The position numbers and the translations under genes are program-made. Shown here one piece after another: positions 1-8,725 of a DNA stretch of 17,205 bases. The notes under the pieces were generated by a model. That model did no database searches, was not told where the DNA came from, and saw nothing but the letters and a program-made list of their open reading frames with translations. Source of the stretch: Nitrospira sp. (GTDB lineage: Bacteria > Nitrospirota > Nitrospiria > Nitrospirales > Nitrospiraceae). The stretch is from NCBI GenBank assembly GCA_025361385.1, contig JANYAJ010000133.1, positions 1-17,205 on the forward strand, read 5' to 3'. Position 1 is the stretch's first letter. Every line of letters begins with the position of its first letter.

Positions 1-431
1 TAACAATCGGCCTGCTGGCTTTGACGGGCATGCAATCGTTCTCCTTGAAAAAGAACGTTGGTGCCAGTAACCAAACCACTGTGACGAATCTGGCAGCGGA
101 TATGCTCGAACGGATTCAATTTAACCGAAGCAAAGCGATAAATTATCACAACATCAATGTGAGTTCGAGTACGACGACCTGTCCGACCGCTGCGGCTGAC
201 GTGATGGCGAACGGAGATTGCACACAATGGCGAGCGTTGTTGCTGAGCGCGAATCTCCAAAATGTCGTAGGGACCGTCGTGCTGAGTAATCCGACTCCTC
301 CGACCGTAGATCCCCTCGGATTGAAACGGAATACGGTGACAGTCCAAGTGAGATGGAATGAGGCGGGGGGGACCGGGGTAACAGCGGCTTCAAAGGCGGT
401 GAGCTTGGCCACGGTAGTAACGTCTGAGTAA
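1..431 (+). CDS. pilV: Type IV pilus minor pilin / modification protein PilV (5' truncated)
   Basis: The reading frame is open to the left edge (first full codon at position 3) and ends with TAA at 429-431, so the true start and the prepilin leader lie outside the window. The visible part starts inside the hydrophobic N-terminal helix (TIGLLALTGMQSFSLKKN) and continues with TNLAADMLERIQFNR, which matches the PilV pattern of a helix followed by an 'ATxLAxDMxxRMRANR'-like stretch. A Cys pair (in TTTCPT and NGDCTQW) and a late strand NTVTVQVRWNE are also typical. PilV is a minor pilin processed by the prepilin peptidase. It sits in the inner membrane before incorporation at the pilus tip or priming complex. 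Only 2 nt separate its stop from the ATG at 434, so it is the upstream member of a pilV-pilW-pilX-pilY1 operon. A TTG at 21 is not a credible start because it would remove half of the helix. The family call rests on motif recognition and gene order. Confidence 0.85.
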   Translation, partial: TIGLLALTGMQSFSLKKNVGASNQTTVTNLAADMLERIQFNRSKAINYHNINVSSSTTTCPTAAADVMANGDCTQWRALLLSANLQNVVGTVVLSNPTPPTVDPLGLKRNTVTVQVRWNEAGGTGVTAASKAVSLATVVTSE

Positions 432-448
432 GGATGGAGAGGTGCACG

Positions 449-1594
449 GTGGATAATGTGAAGGATGTGCAAGCTCTCAGCGAGCGAGGATTCACACTCA
501 TTGAGCTGATGATCTCTCTCGTGATTACGTCAGTCATCGTTTCGGCGGGATATACCATCCTGACGACGACACACAAGGCGACGATTTCAAATCAGCGAGC
601 GGCCGATACTCAGCAAAATGTTCGAGTGGCCATGGAGTTGATTGCAAGAGATATCAAACAGGCTGGATTTGGCATGCCACCCACTTCCAGTACTCCCGTT
701 GGCGGAACGGCCGGCAATTGTGCATTGGGTGGGACAATCGTGGCGATGAGGCCTGCTGACAACAATTCGGCTGTGTCTGCGGTTCCAAACGACACGGGCG
801 CTGATAGCATTTCGCTTGTCGTTCCGCGAACGAATCCTACGAACGGTGTCGTTCCTGGTTGGATGTTGGCCAATAATGCGCCATTAGTAGGGGGCGCAGC
901 AGTATTTACCAGTATTACTTTGACGAGCTCGGCTGTTACCCAAATGGTAAACGAGGGGATGCAGAACGGCTCTGGCGCCTATATTTCAATAGGGGGAGCC
1001 GTCACGGTGCCGGTGGCATCGAGCAGTGGTGCGACGATCACACTGGGGAGCCCTATTTATGCTCCAATCAGTTTTCCAGCCGGGACACAGGTCTATCTTT
1101 TACAATGTGTAACCTATCAAGTGGCAACCGGAGCAGCCAACTGTGGCTCTCTTGGTCCCTGTCTCACGCGAACGGTGGATAGCGGGACAGCTCCGACCGT
1201 CACGACTCCCCTGGTGGATGGAGTCGAAGATCTGCAATTTGCCTATGCCTGCGATGGGTGTAACAGCACGATCAATACGGGCGTTCCTAACGGAGTCATT
1301 GATGATTTTAACGGTAACAATACCTACGACGTGGCCGACTTCCAGACCAATCGGGTCTGGGCGATCGGAACGTTCGACCCTGCGACTATTCGACTTGTGC
1401 AGATCAACATCCTTGCGCGCCAGACAGTTATTGATCAAGGCACAGGGGAGGGGATTAAAGCAGGGGCTTTCAGTGTGCCGGTTCAGGTCAGCGACCATTT
1501 GCCGTCGAATGACGCAGGGTACAATTCGACAACCTATCAGTCATTCCGCCGCCGCCTTCTGACACGGACCGTCGATACCAGAAATATGCAGTGA
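449..1594 (+). CDS. pilW: Type IV pilus minor pilin PilW
   Basis: This is a prepilin with a class III signal: a short basic leader, then G14|FTLIELMISL, where Glu19 is the conserved Glu5 of the mature pilin, followed by a hydrophobic helix. At about 381 aa it is as long as PilW family members. The C-terminal part holds IRLVQINILAR and FRRRLLTRTVDTRN, typical of the end of PilW. PilW joins PilV, PilX and PilY1 in the minor-pilin complex that primes pilus assembly. I chose GTG 449 because GGAGAGG (436-442) lies 6 nt upstream. ATG 434, which adds five residues, has its only purine tract (TAAGG) abutting it, so it is the alternative. A loop D286-F-N288-G-N290-N-T-Y-D294 resembles a calcium-binding DxNxN...D loop. 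The pilX start follows 21 nt after the stop. Confidence 0.88.
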   Translation: MDNVKDVQALSERGFTLIELMISLVITSVIVSAGYTILTTTHKATISNQRAADTQQNVRVAMELIARDIKQAGFGMPPTSSTPVGGTAGNCALGGTIVAMRPADNNSAVSAVPNDTGADSISLVVPRTNPTNGVVPGWMLANNAPLVGGAAVFTSITLTSSAVTQMVNEGMQNGSGAYISIGGAVTVPVASSSGATITLGSPIYAPISFPAGTQVYLLQCVTYQVATGAANCGSLGPCLTRTVDSGTAPTVTTPLVDGVEDLQFAYACDGCNSTINTGVPNGVIDDFNGNNTYDVADFQTNRVWAIGTFDPATIRLVQINILARQTVIDQGTGEGIKAGAFSVPVQVSDHLPSNDAGYNSTTYQSFRRRLLTRTVDTRNMQ

Positions 1595-1615
1595 TAATGC
1601 GCAAGGGGTAAGGGG

Positions 1616-2239
1616 ATGCAAATGAGACCGACTAGAGCAATGGAGCAGCAGGATCCCGTCGCGCCTCAGCATGGCGAAGAGGGTATTGCGCTTCTCACCA
1701 CGTTGGTGATTTTGCTCATTATGACTGTGTTGGGGCTTGGAGCTGTGGCGGTTACGGCATTGGAAAATCAAATCGCCGGGTTCCAGCGAACCGGCGAATC
1801 CGGGACGAGTGCGGCGGAATCATGTGTGGGAACGTCCGTGAACATTATTCGGCAGACATTGGCGACGGGCGATCTCACTGTCCCGGCAGCGTTTTACGCG
1901 ACCGCGAATGACCCGGTTCCGAACTCAGCGGCGACGACGGGTGTCACGCTATCCATGGAGATCGCAGGGCAGTCGCCCAATGATTCGGATACGGCGATAG
2001 GTGCTCCTGACTACCTGCAGACAAATATAAACGGTTACCGAGTTCAGGGCGATATCGACTTCTTGTATCGTGTTCAGAAAGCCGGAAATGGTCAGGATAC
2101 GGACGAACAGGTCTCAGACATGGTGTATCGCGTCGATTGCCTGGCTACGGTGACGGCGGTCGGATCAGAAAGTCGCGTGGTGGCTATTTATGTCTGTACG
2201 CTGGCCGGGTTGAAGGGTGAATGTCAGAAGCAAATATGA
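1616..2239 (+). CDS. pilX: Type IV pilus minor pilin PilX
   Basis: This is a 207-aa protein with the PilX N-terminal pattern: HGEEG|IALLTTLVILLIMTVLGLGAV, then ALENQIAGFQRTGESGTSAAES. The latter matches the family's 'T..QE.MAGN.R....A..AAEAAL' segment that follows the membrane helix. Cleavage is predicted after Gly23. Residue 5 of the mature chain is Thr, not Glu; loss of Glu5 is known for some PilX/GspK-type tip pilins. Cys residues at the C-terminal end (VYVCTLAGLKGECQ region) could form a disulfide. PilX is expected in the minor-pilin tip complex with PilV, PilW and PilY1. Two in-frame ATGs compete. ATG 1616 has AAGGGG (1603-1608) 7 nt upstream, and ATG 1622 has GGGG (1612-1615) 6 nt upstream; they differ by two residues only. 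It sits 21 nt after pilW and 73 nt before pilY1. Confidence 0.85.
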   Translation: MQMRPTRAMEQQDPVAPQHGEEGIALLTTLVILLIMTVLGLGAVAVTALENQIAGFQRTGESGTSAAESCVGTSVNIIRQTLATGDLTVPAAFYATANDPVPNSAATTGVTLSMEIAGQSPNDSDTAIGAPDYLQTNINGYRVQGDIDFLYRVQKAGNGQDTDEQVSDMVYRVDCLATVTAVGSESRVVAIYVCTLAGLKGECQKQI

Positions 2240-2297
2240 AAAACGCATGAATCAGTTGGACGCAGTGGCACAACGTCGACGCAGGTTCATGGTCGAG

Positions 2298-2305
2298 AAG
2301 GAGGG
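2298..2305 (+). promoter_or_regulatory. Strong Shine-Dalgarno site of pilY1
   Basis: AAGGAGGG ends 7 nt before ATG 2313. It fixes the pilY1 start there, in front of a clear signal peptide, rather than at the GTG 2217 that would extend the frame back into pilX. Confidence 0.8.
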
Positions 2306-2312
2306 TAGCAGG

Positions 2313-5300
2313 ATGAAACGCGTTATCATCATGTCGCTTCTGGTCGCGATAGTCGGGACCCTGGGCCATCAGGCTGCCCTGGCGCAGACCACGATGAACA
2401 ACTATACGGCCTACCCTCCGTTTATCAATAAGTCTGTCCCGCCAGCGGTCATGCTCATGATGACGAAAGACCACCGGCTGTTCTTGAAGGGCTACAACGA
2501 CATCGTCGATCTGGACGGCGATGGCGTGATCGACACCACCTACAAGGACAACATCGACTACGTCGGCTATTTCGATTCGAAGAAGTGTTACGACTACTCC
2601 TCGCCTTCGGATAACACGTTCGCAAGCGCAGGGCAGTTCAATCCCGCTGCTGCCGGGACGGGAACTTACGGGCACTACTGCACGGCTAAGTGGAGCGGGA
2701 ATTTCCTGAACTGGGCCACGATGGCGCGGATCGACATCATCCGCAAGATACTCTACGGTGGAAGGCGCATTGTGGACAATGCGGGCAGCGCCGCCTCGCT
2801 GGGGATCGTGGGTGGGAACTATGGGCTGACCGTCTTGGGGCGAACGATGACCCCGCGCGATGCCCATTCCTGGGCCAAGCCCTATGCCGGGGCCGACCTT
2901 CCTTCGTTGGTGCCCACCGCGGCCTTGGGGATCGGCGCAGCGGTAACCATCTGCAATACCAATAGCGCGGCCTCACAAACCGTTGGGATGATGATGGTGC
3001 TGAACGGCAACTTTCCGTATGCCGACAGTACGGAGGTTTGGCAGTGCCACAAAACCGATCTTACTGCAGCGTCAGATTTTTCCGCCGCGCAACTGGTGAG
3101 GACCTATCGCGTCGCCGTGAAAGTCTGCGACCCATCGGTCAGCCTTGAATCCAACTGCGATACCTATTTCGACGACAACACGCCGAGCCCGACGAATGTC
3201 TACACCTACAAGCCCCAGGGATTGCTCCAGCGCATGGCAGAGAATACGAACGGGAGCAACGGCACGAGCGACGACACCATCATTATGCGGTTCGGTCTGA
3301 TCTCCGGCAGTTATAACAAGAACTTCAGCGGTGGCGTGCTCCGGAGCAAGATCACTGACCTCTACAGCCAGGAGATCAATCGCCGAACCGGGCAGATTCT
3401 CGGCACTTCTCAAGTCATCAAGACCATCGATATGTTCAGGGTCATGGGCTACAGCTTCTCGACGGGCTATAGCGGTGCTAGTCCTGAGGACGGCTGTAAT
3501 CCTTCGGGAAGTGTCCCTGCCGAAGGGACGTGTCGCAGCTGGGGAGAGCCCTTTGCGGAGATGTTCTATGAAACGATCCGGTATTTCCGTGGCCTGGCCG
3601 GGTCCGGGAATGCCACCACGCAGTTCTATGCGGCCAGCCCCGACAATGGCATTCAGAGTTACGCCATCGGGGACGGCACGTTTGCGCTGAAAACGTTTCC
3701 CGTTGTAGCCAGCAATGCGTATGGAGATCCCTATGCGGGGTCCCCTCCAGTTTGCGAATACTGCGCTAAGCCCTTTGTCTTGATGTTCGGGGATGCCTTC
3801 CCCTCCTTCGATTCGGATCAGCTACCGGGAGCCTACCCCTGGTCCGTAGCTCCCACCGCAGTCACTCCGACGACGGACGATACGGGCCTGTCCATGTCGA
3901 CGATCTTGAGTAATTCTCAGATGGATACCTTGGATCCGATCACATCCGTCATCGCCGGGGACATCGGCGGCACGACCACCAACTCATTGTGCTCAGCGAA
4001 GGCCACGACCACCTATCTCAACATCCGGGGCCTCTGCCCGGAAGAGCCCGGCAAATTCGGCACGTACTATCTCCCGATGCTGGCTCACTACGCGAAGACC
4101 ACTGACCTGCGCGGGGCCTTGGGGAACGACACAACCAATTCGGTGAAGCAGAACATTACGACCTATGCCGTTGTGGCCAGCGCGCCTGTGCCTATTCTCG
4201 AATTTACGGTAGGCGGCAAGAAGGTTCAGTTAAATGCAGCGTTTCATAGCGGTTGCCCGGCGGCTGCAACCACAGCTCCTACTAGCGATCCGAAACGGTT
4301 TGGGCCCCAACCCCCCGCCACAGTAGATTGCGATGCAGCGGGGAGGGGCGGATGGTATGCTCCCAGCAGCACATACAGCGGGAACAAGGGTGAGCTGGTG
4401 TCGTTCAAACTTTGTCAGAACGATGCGGATTGGACGACGGAACAAGGGAATGGCTATACCTCCTGCTACGAAATCATGTGGAACGACGCGACCTTCGGAG
4501 GGGACTGGGACCTCGACTTTCGCTATCGGCTCTATGTGAAGACTGGACTAACCACCATCACGGTGAAGACCAAGCCAATTTACGCCAGTTCGGGGAACGG
4601 CAACTGGGGCGGCTACTACATCAACGGGGTGAGTGGCGGTGCGGTCACAGGGGATGCCACCTCAGCTACGGGAGGCGGCGCTGCCTCGAGCACGGGGTCC
4701 GGAGAATATTTTGACGTTCGCTGCGGAGCGAATATCACCGGCAGTTCAACGGGGTGCCAGCGGTATTTTGGTGGCACGGTGCAAACCAGCGCCTACACGC
4801 TCGCGGTCGAACGGACCTTCACCGTCACTGGTTCGACGGTCGGCCTCTTGAAGGATCCCCTGTGGTACGCCAGCAAGTATGGCGGGTTCAAGGACAGCGA
4901 TAAGGTGTCAACGACTGGCTATAACTTGCCGGATAAGACCTCAGAGTGGGATGCGAACGGCGACGGGTTACCTGACACGTATTTCTATGCGCAGAACCCG
5001 TTGGAGTTGGAAGGGAAGCTTGCGGCAGCCTTCGCGGCGATTCTGAACCAAACCTCGTCCGGGACGGCGGCGTCGGTCTTGTCCTCGTCCACCACGGGCG
5101 AAGGCGCGATCTATCAATCCTATTTCTATCCGACCCAGTTCGAAGCAGAGAGGGAAATCAAGTATGCAGGCTATACGCAGAGCCTGTTTGTCGATACATA
5201 TGGGAACTTCAGAGAGGACACGGTCAAGGACAACCGACTCGTTCTGAACGAGGATCGCATCGTGATCACACGGTATGATGCGGTGAATGACCGGCTCGCT

Positions 5301-7682
5301 GTCGATATCTATGTCGATGCCAACGGCGATGGGAAAGCCGACCCAACGAGAGATACCTCAGTTCCTCCTGATGGAATCCTCGATACAGCCTTTTGCGACG
5401 ATGCTCCTCATCAATGCGACAAGACCCTGACCGATGTAACCCCGATCTGGGAGGGGGGCCGAAATCTCGCGTTGATGAGCCCTAGCAGCCGGAAGATCTT
5501 CACGTGGGTGGATCTCGATAACAATAAGCTGGTGAAGAACATTGCTGCACCGACTGGTGCCGCGACGGAAGAGTATGTCCTATTCGACAGCACCAATGTG
5601 GGCAAGCTCCAGGGCTATCTCAATCTGAGTGGGGCCCCGGCAGCGTATACGGCTGCGAACATCATAGACTTCATCCGCGGTACGCAAGTCGCCGGGCTCC
5701 GTGACCGTACGTTGACCGTCAAGGATAGCTCCGGCGTACCGGTCTCTGCCGTGTGGAAGCTCGGGGACTCGGTGTATTCGACGCCCGTTATTGTCGGAGC
5801 CCCGCGGCAACGATATGACCTCATCTACGGGGATGCGTCCTACACGGCGTTTTATAGCCTGTACAAAAATAGACGACAGGTCGCCTATCTCGGGGCGAAC
5901 GATGGGATGATGCATGCCTTCAACGTTGGATTCTACAATGCGGGAGATGACACTGTTGGAACGCCCGCGAAGATCGAGCACGGGTGGTTCTCCAATACGT
6001 CAACTCCGGACGGACGTGGAGCAAACATAGGAGATGAGCTTTGGGGATTTATTCCACAGGAGCTGCTCCCCCATCTTCGGTGGCTGGCCGATCCCTCCTA
6101 CACGCATGTGTACTACGTCGATTTGAAGCCCAAAGTCACCGATGTGCGTATTTTTCCAAACGATGCAGACCATCCGGGCGGATGGGGCACGATTTTGATC
6201 GGCGGATTCCGGATGGGCGGGAGCTGCGGCAACTGCACCGCGCAAGGGACGCCTATGACCTTCGCAGATAATTTTGATAACGTTGCGGGAGCCGATGCGG
6301 CGCGAACCTTCTTGAGCTCCTACTTTGTGTTGGATGTCACCAACCCGGACAAGGTACCGACCCTGCTTTGGAGCTTTTCGGATCAGAACCTTGGCTTTGC
6401 AATGAGCCTTCCGACAGTCGCTCGTGTGAGTCCGCTGGGTGATGCCAAGACCGATAACACCAACGCAAAATGGCTCATGGTCGTGGGGTCAGGTGCCACG
6501 AGTTACGATGCGGGCGTTGGACAGACGGCGAAGATTTTCGCGGTCAATATCAAGGACCGGATGACCTCAACCGCCCTGGGAGTGGTTACCACGTTTGATG
6601 CTTCGGGTGGGGGAGCCATCCCACCAAATTCCTTCGTCGGCGATCTGGTCACGTTCGACCGAGACCAAGATTACCGAACCGACGTCATCTACGGTGGAAA
6701 AGTTATCAATGCGGCGCCGTGGGAAGGAAAACTCATTCGCCTCACGACCGGATGCTGGGCGATTTCTTCGCCAGTCTGTAATACGAATCCTAGTTTGTGG
6801 GGTGTGCCTTCAGGCACGGTCGGCGTTCAAGCTCCCTCAGAGATTCTCTATCAATTTCAGGATGCAGGGGGAACGGTCAAGACGTTGGGACCGGTTCCTG
6901 CCGCTGTTGCGGTGACAATCGACGAGACAGGCAATACGTGGATCTTTGCAGGAACCGGTCGCTATTTTACCCAAACCAGTGGAACGGGAGATAAGATCGA
7001 TACTTCGACCCAATATCTGGTGGGAGTCAAAGACCCCGTCTTGCAAGGGTCCGGCGGCTGTAGCGACACGACAATTGCCGGCTGTCGTTTGAGCTCCGCG
7101 CTCGGCAACGAGCTGATCGATATGTCGACGGCGACCATCTGTCAGTTGGGGTCCGGGACCTGTACTGGCGCGGGAGTGAACCAGCAAGTCACGAGCGTGC
7201 CTGCGATGGCTGGTGGCGGAACCTATGGGTCGCTGATCTCGCTGGTGCAAAGTAAGAAGGGATGGTTTAGCAAATTGACAGTGCCAGCCGGCGGCCTCCC
7301 GAGCGAGCGAACTGTAGCAAATCCAGTCGTATTCGGAGGCATCGTATTCTTTCCGACGTTCATCCCGAGCGGCGACGTCTGCGTGGCCGCAGGGTCGAGC
7401 TATCTATATGCGCTGTACTATGTGACAGGGGGTGCCTATAGCTCGCCGATCATCGGAATGACGGGGCAGAACATCAACAACAAGATTAGCCTTGGAGAGG
7501 GGATGGCGACAACAGTGGCTGTCCACATAGGAAGCCAAGGTGATGGTACGACCGGAGCTGGCAGCACCACCGGCGTGAAAGCCTGTTCGCAGTCCAGTAC
7601 CGGAGCCATCAACTGCGTCAATGCGGGTAAGGCGTCGAGTGTCGCGAGTCGTGTTAACTCATGGATCAATCAGAGGGATTGA
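2313..7682 (+). CDS. pilY1: Type IV pilus tip adhesin/biogenesis protein PilY1 (PilC-like)
   Basis: This is a 1789-aa secreted protein. The signal peptide MKRVIIMSLLVAIVGTLGHQ...ALA| probably cleaves before QTTMNN. The N-terminal half has PilY1 hallmarks: PPAVMLMMTKDHRLF, D66LDGDGVID74, IDYVGYFDSKKCY, WSGNFLNWATMARIDIIRK, GDAFPSFDSDQLPG and HYAKTTDLRG. The C-terminal third is the PilC/PilY1 beta-propeller: VYSTPVIVG, AYLGANDGMMHAFN, WGTILIGGFRMGG, SSYFVLDVTNPD, and D1449RDQDYRTD1457, which corresponds in position and pattern to the calcium site known in Pseudomonas PilY1. Further DxNxD loops lie at 880-888 and 1002-1010. The first part shows no DxSxS MIDAS, so a working von Willebrand A fold is uncertain. 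The protein is larger than the roughly 1000-1200 aa common in proteobacteria. PilY1 acts at the pilus tip in adhesion and in controlling extension and retraction. It belongs to the operon with pilV, pilW and pilX; GTG 2217 would be an over-long start. Confidence 0.93.
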   Translation: MKRVIIMSLLVAIVGTLGHQAALAQTTMNNYTAYPPFINKSVPPAVMLMMTKDHRLFLKGYNDIVDLDGDGVIDTTYKDNIDYVGYFDSKKCYDYSSPSDNTFASAGQFNPAAAGTGTYGHYCTAKWSGNFLNWATMARIDIIRKILYGGRRIVDNAGSAASLGIVGGNYGLTVLGRTMTPRDAHSWAKPYAGADLPSLVPTAALGIGAAVTICNTNSAASQTVGMMMVLNGNFPYADSTEVWQCHKTDLTAASDFSAAQLVRTYRVAVKVCDPSVSLESNCDTYFDDNTPSPTNVYTYKPQGLLQRMAENTNGSNGTSDDTIIMRFGLISGSYNKNFSGGVLRSKITDLYSQEINRRTGQILGTSQVIKTIDMFRVMGYSFSTGYSGASPEDGCNPSGSVPAEGTCRSWGEPFAEMFYETIRYFRGLAGSGNATTQFYAASPDNGIQSYAIGDGTFALKTFPVVASNAYGDPYAGSPPVCEYCAKPFVLMFGDAFPSFDSDQLPGAYPWSVAPTAVTPTTDDTGLSMSTILSNSQMDTLDPITSVIAGDIGGTTTNSLCSAKATTTYLNIRGLCPEEPGKFGTYYLPMLAHYAKTTDLRGALGNDTTNSVKQNITTYAVVASAPVPILEFTVGGKKVQLNAAFHSGCPAAATTAPTSDPKRFGPQPPATVDCDAAGRGGWYAPSSTYSGNKGELVSFKLCQNDADWTTEQGNGYTSCYEIMWNDATFGGDWDLDFRYRLYVKTGLTTITVKTKPIYASSGNGNWGGYYINGVSGGAVTGDATSATGGGAASSTGSGEYFDVRCGANITGSSTGCQRYFGGTVQTSAYTLAVERTFTVTGSTVGLLKDPLWYASKYGGFKDSDKVSTTGYNLPDKTSEWDANGDGLPDTYFYAQNPLELEGKLAAAFAAILNQTSSGTAASVLSSSTTGEGAIYQSYFYPTQFEAEREIKYAGYTQSLFVDTYGNFREDTVKDNRLVLNEDRIVITRYDAVNDRLAVDIYVDANGDGKADPTRDTSVPPDGILDTAFCDDAPHQCDKTLTDVTPIWEGGRNLALMSPSSRKIFTWVDLDNNKLVKNIAAPTGAATEEYVLFDSTNVGKLQGYLNLSGAPAAYTAANIIDFIRGTQVAGLRDRTLTVKDSSGVPVSAVWKLGDSVYSTPVIVGAPRQRYDLIYGDASYTAFYSLYKNRRQVAYLGANDGMMHAFNVGFYNAGDDTVGTPAKIEHGWFSNTSTPDGRGANIGDELWGFIPQELLPHLRWLADPSYTHVYYVDLKPKVTDVRIFPNDADHPGGWGTILIGGFRMGGSCGNCTAQGTPMTFADNFDNVAGADAARTFLSSYFVLDVTNPDKVPTLLWSFSDQNLGFAMSLPTVARVSPLGDAKTDNTNAKWLMVVGSGATSYDAGVGQTAKIFAVNIKDRMTSTALGVVTTFDASGGGAIPPNSFVGDLVTFDRDQDYRTDVIYGGKVINAAPWEGKLIRLTTGCWAISSPVCNTNPSLWGVPSGTVGVQAPSEILYQFQDAGGTVKTLGPVPAAVAVTIDETGNTWIFAGTGRYFTQTSGTGDKIDTSTQYLVGVKDPVLQGSGGCSDTTIAGCRLSSALGNELIDMSTATICQLGSGTCTGAGVNQQVTSVPAMAGGGTYGSLISLVQSKKGWFSKLTVPAGGLPSERTVANPVVFGGIVFFPTFIPSGDVCVAAGSSYLYALYYVTGGAYSSPIIGMTGQNINNKISLGEGMATTVAVHIGSQGDGTTGAGSTTGVKACSQSSTGAINCVNAGKASSVASRVNSWINQRD

Positions 7683-7685
7683 TCC
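7663..7685 (+). repeat. Perfect inverted repeat across the pilY1 stop codon
   Basis: The arms GGATCAATC (7663-7671) and GATTGATCC (7677-7685) form a perfect 9-bp stem with a 5-nt loop. The stop codon TGA (7680-7682) lies in the right arm. No T tract follows, so it is not a standard intrinsic terminator. It could stabilise the pilY1 mRNA 3' end or attenuate transcription into the lipoprotein gene. Confidence 0.6.
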
Positions 7686-7743
7686 GGCTGGAATAGACCT
7701 CTGCGCGTCACTGAGTGGGTGCCCGCGGAGGTGTGGGAGCCTC

Positions 7744-8712
7744 ATGCCGAAGGATGTTGTGCAGATTATACAAGGTTCCATTAAGATCATGTCTTTTGTA
7801 GTTCTGGGGCTGATGGGATGCAGCCTCGATGCGCCCCAAGCCGATCAGGCAGGTGCCGGGGCTGGGAAGGCCAACTGTACTCCCGTCATTCGCTCCGTGG
7901 CCCTTGCTCCCATTCCAATCGTGCTGGATAGGGTGGTGACGGCGACGGTCGAAGCCGAGGACTTGGACAGGGATCCCCTGACATTCACCTATAAATGGAT
8001 CGTTAACGACGGGGTAAGACTCGAGGTCGTGTCGGCCACATTTCATCCTGAGCATCTCACCCGCGGGGATCGCGTCATCGTTGAAGTGACTCCGCACGAC
8101 GGGAAGGTTGCTGGCAGCCCTGTTCGCAGTTCCTTGGCCATTGTCGGCAACACGCCGCCGGCCCTTCGCGCCGTGACATTGCAGCCAAACGGCGCCAAGG
8201 TTGGAGACCGGTTAGTCGCGACAGTGGATGGAAGCGATATGGATGGAGACGATGTTCGATATACCTATCGGTGGTCCCACAATAACCGATTGGTTGCAGA
8301 GGGCGAACAGTCAACGCTCGACACAGCCGGGTTTTCGCGTGGTGACGTCATTGCCGTTTCTGCAACCCCTCACGACCGTGAGAGCCATGGTAAGGAACAG
8401 CTGTCGGAGCTGCTGACTCTGGCTAATAGCCCTCCCAAATTCACCTCATCCGCTCAAGGCAGTGCGACACAGGGGCAATTCAGTTATGTCGCTTCGGCGG
8501 TGGACTCAGAAAATGACCCCGTTACCTTCGCGCTCGAGTCGGCTCCTCCCGGCATGACCATCGATGAAAAGTCAGGGCGAATTCAATGGGATGCTCCAGC
8601 TGGCTCGGCAGGAGTCTATCGGGTAAAGGTATTGGCCAAGGATGATCATCAAGGATGGGCTTCACAGGAATTCGACGTGACGCTCGGTAGTTCCGTGGCC
8701 GCCAAGCCCTGA
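7744..8712 (+). CDS. Putative lipoprotein with Ig/PKD-like repeats and a cadherin-like domain
   Basis: This is a 322-aa protein with a lipoprotein signal: a hydrophobic stretch ending in LGLMG|C26, so an outer-membrane or periplasmic lipid anchor is likely. Next comes a short Ala/Gly/Gln linker. Two tandem repeats of about 92 residues follow (about 45-136 and 137-229); compare VEAEDLDRDPLTFTYKW with VDGSDMDGDDVRYTYRW and RGDRVIVEVTPHDG with RGDVIAVSATPHDR. They look like Ig/PKD-type sandwiches. The third module (about 230-315), with SAVDSENDPVTFALESAPPGMTID and SGRIQWDAP, is a He_PIG/cadherin-like domain. ATG 7744 has GGGAG 4 nt upstream and GGAGGTG 10 nt upstream; the frame stays open back to 7621 but that extension lacks a signal peptide. 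It starts 61 nt after pilY1 with no clear promoter between, so co-expression with the pilus operon is likely. No precise function can be given; binding or scaffolding is an inference from the folds. Confidence 0.75.
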   Translation: MPKDVVQIIQGSIKIMSFVVLGLMGCSLDAPQADQAGAGAGKANCTPVIRSVALAPIPIVLDRVVTATVEAEDLDRDPLTFTYKWIVNDGVRLEVVSATFHPEHLTRGDRVIVEVTPHDGKVAGSPVRSSLAIVGNTPPALRAVTLQPNGAKVGDRLVATVDGSDMDGDDVRYTYRWSHNNRLVAEGEQSTLDTAGFSRGDVIAVSATPHDRESHGKEQLSELLTLANSPPKFTSSAQGSATQGQFSYVASAVDSENDPVTFALESAPPGMTIDEKSGRIQWDAPAGSAGVYRVKVLAKDDHQGWASQEFDVTLGSSVAAKP

Positions 8713-8725
8713 TTCGACCTTCTGC

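Noticed and set aside
2217..2312. Extension of pilY1 to GTG 2217, overlapping pilX
   Set aside because: It would put 32 charged residues before a clear signal peptide, and a strong SD exists right before ATG 2313.
2184..2867. Minus-strand open frame (227 aa) over the pilX/pilY1 junction
   Set aside because: It is antisense to conserved PilY1 motifs and has no domain or start signal.
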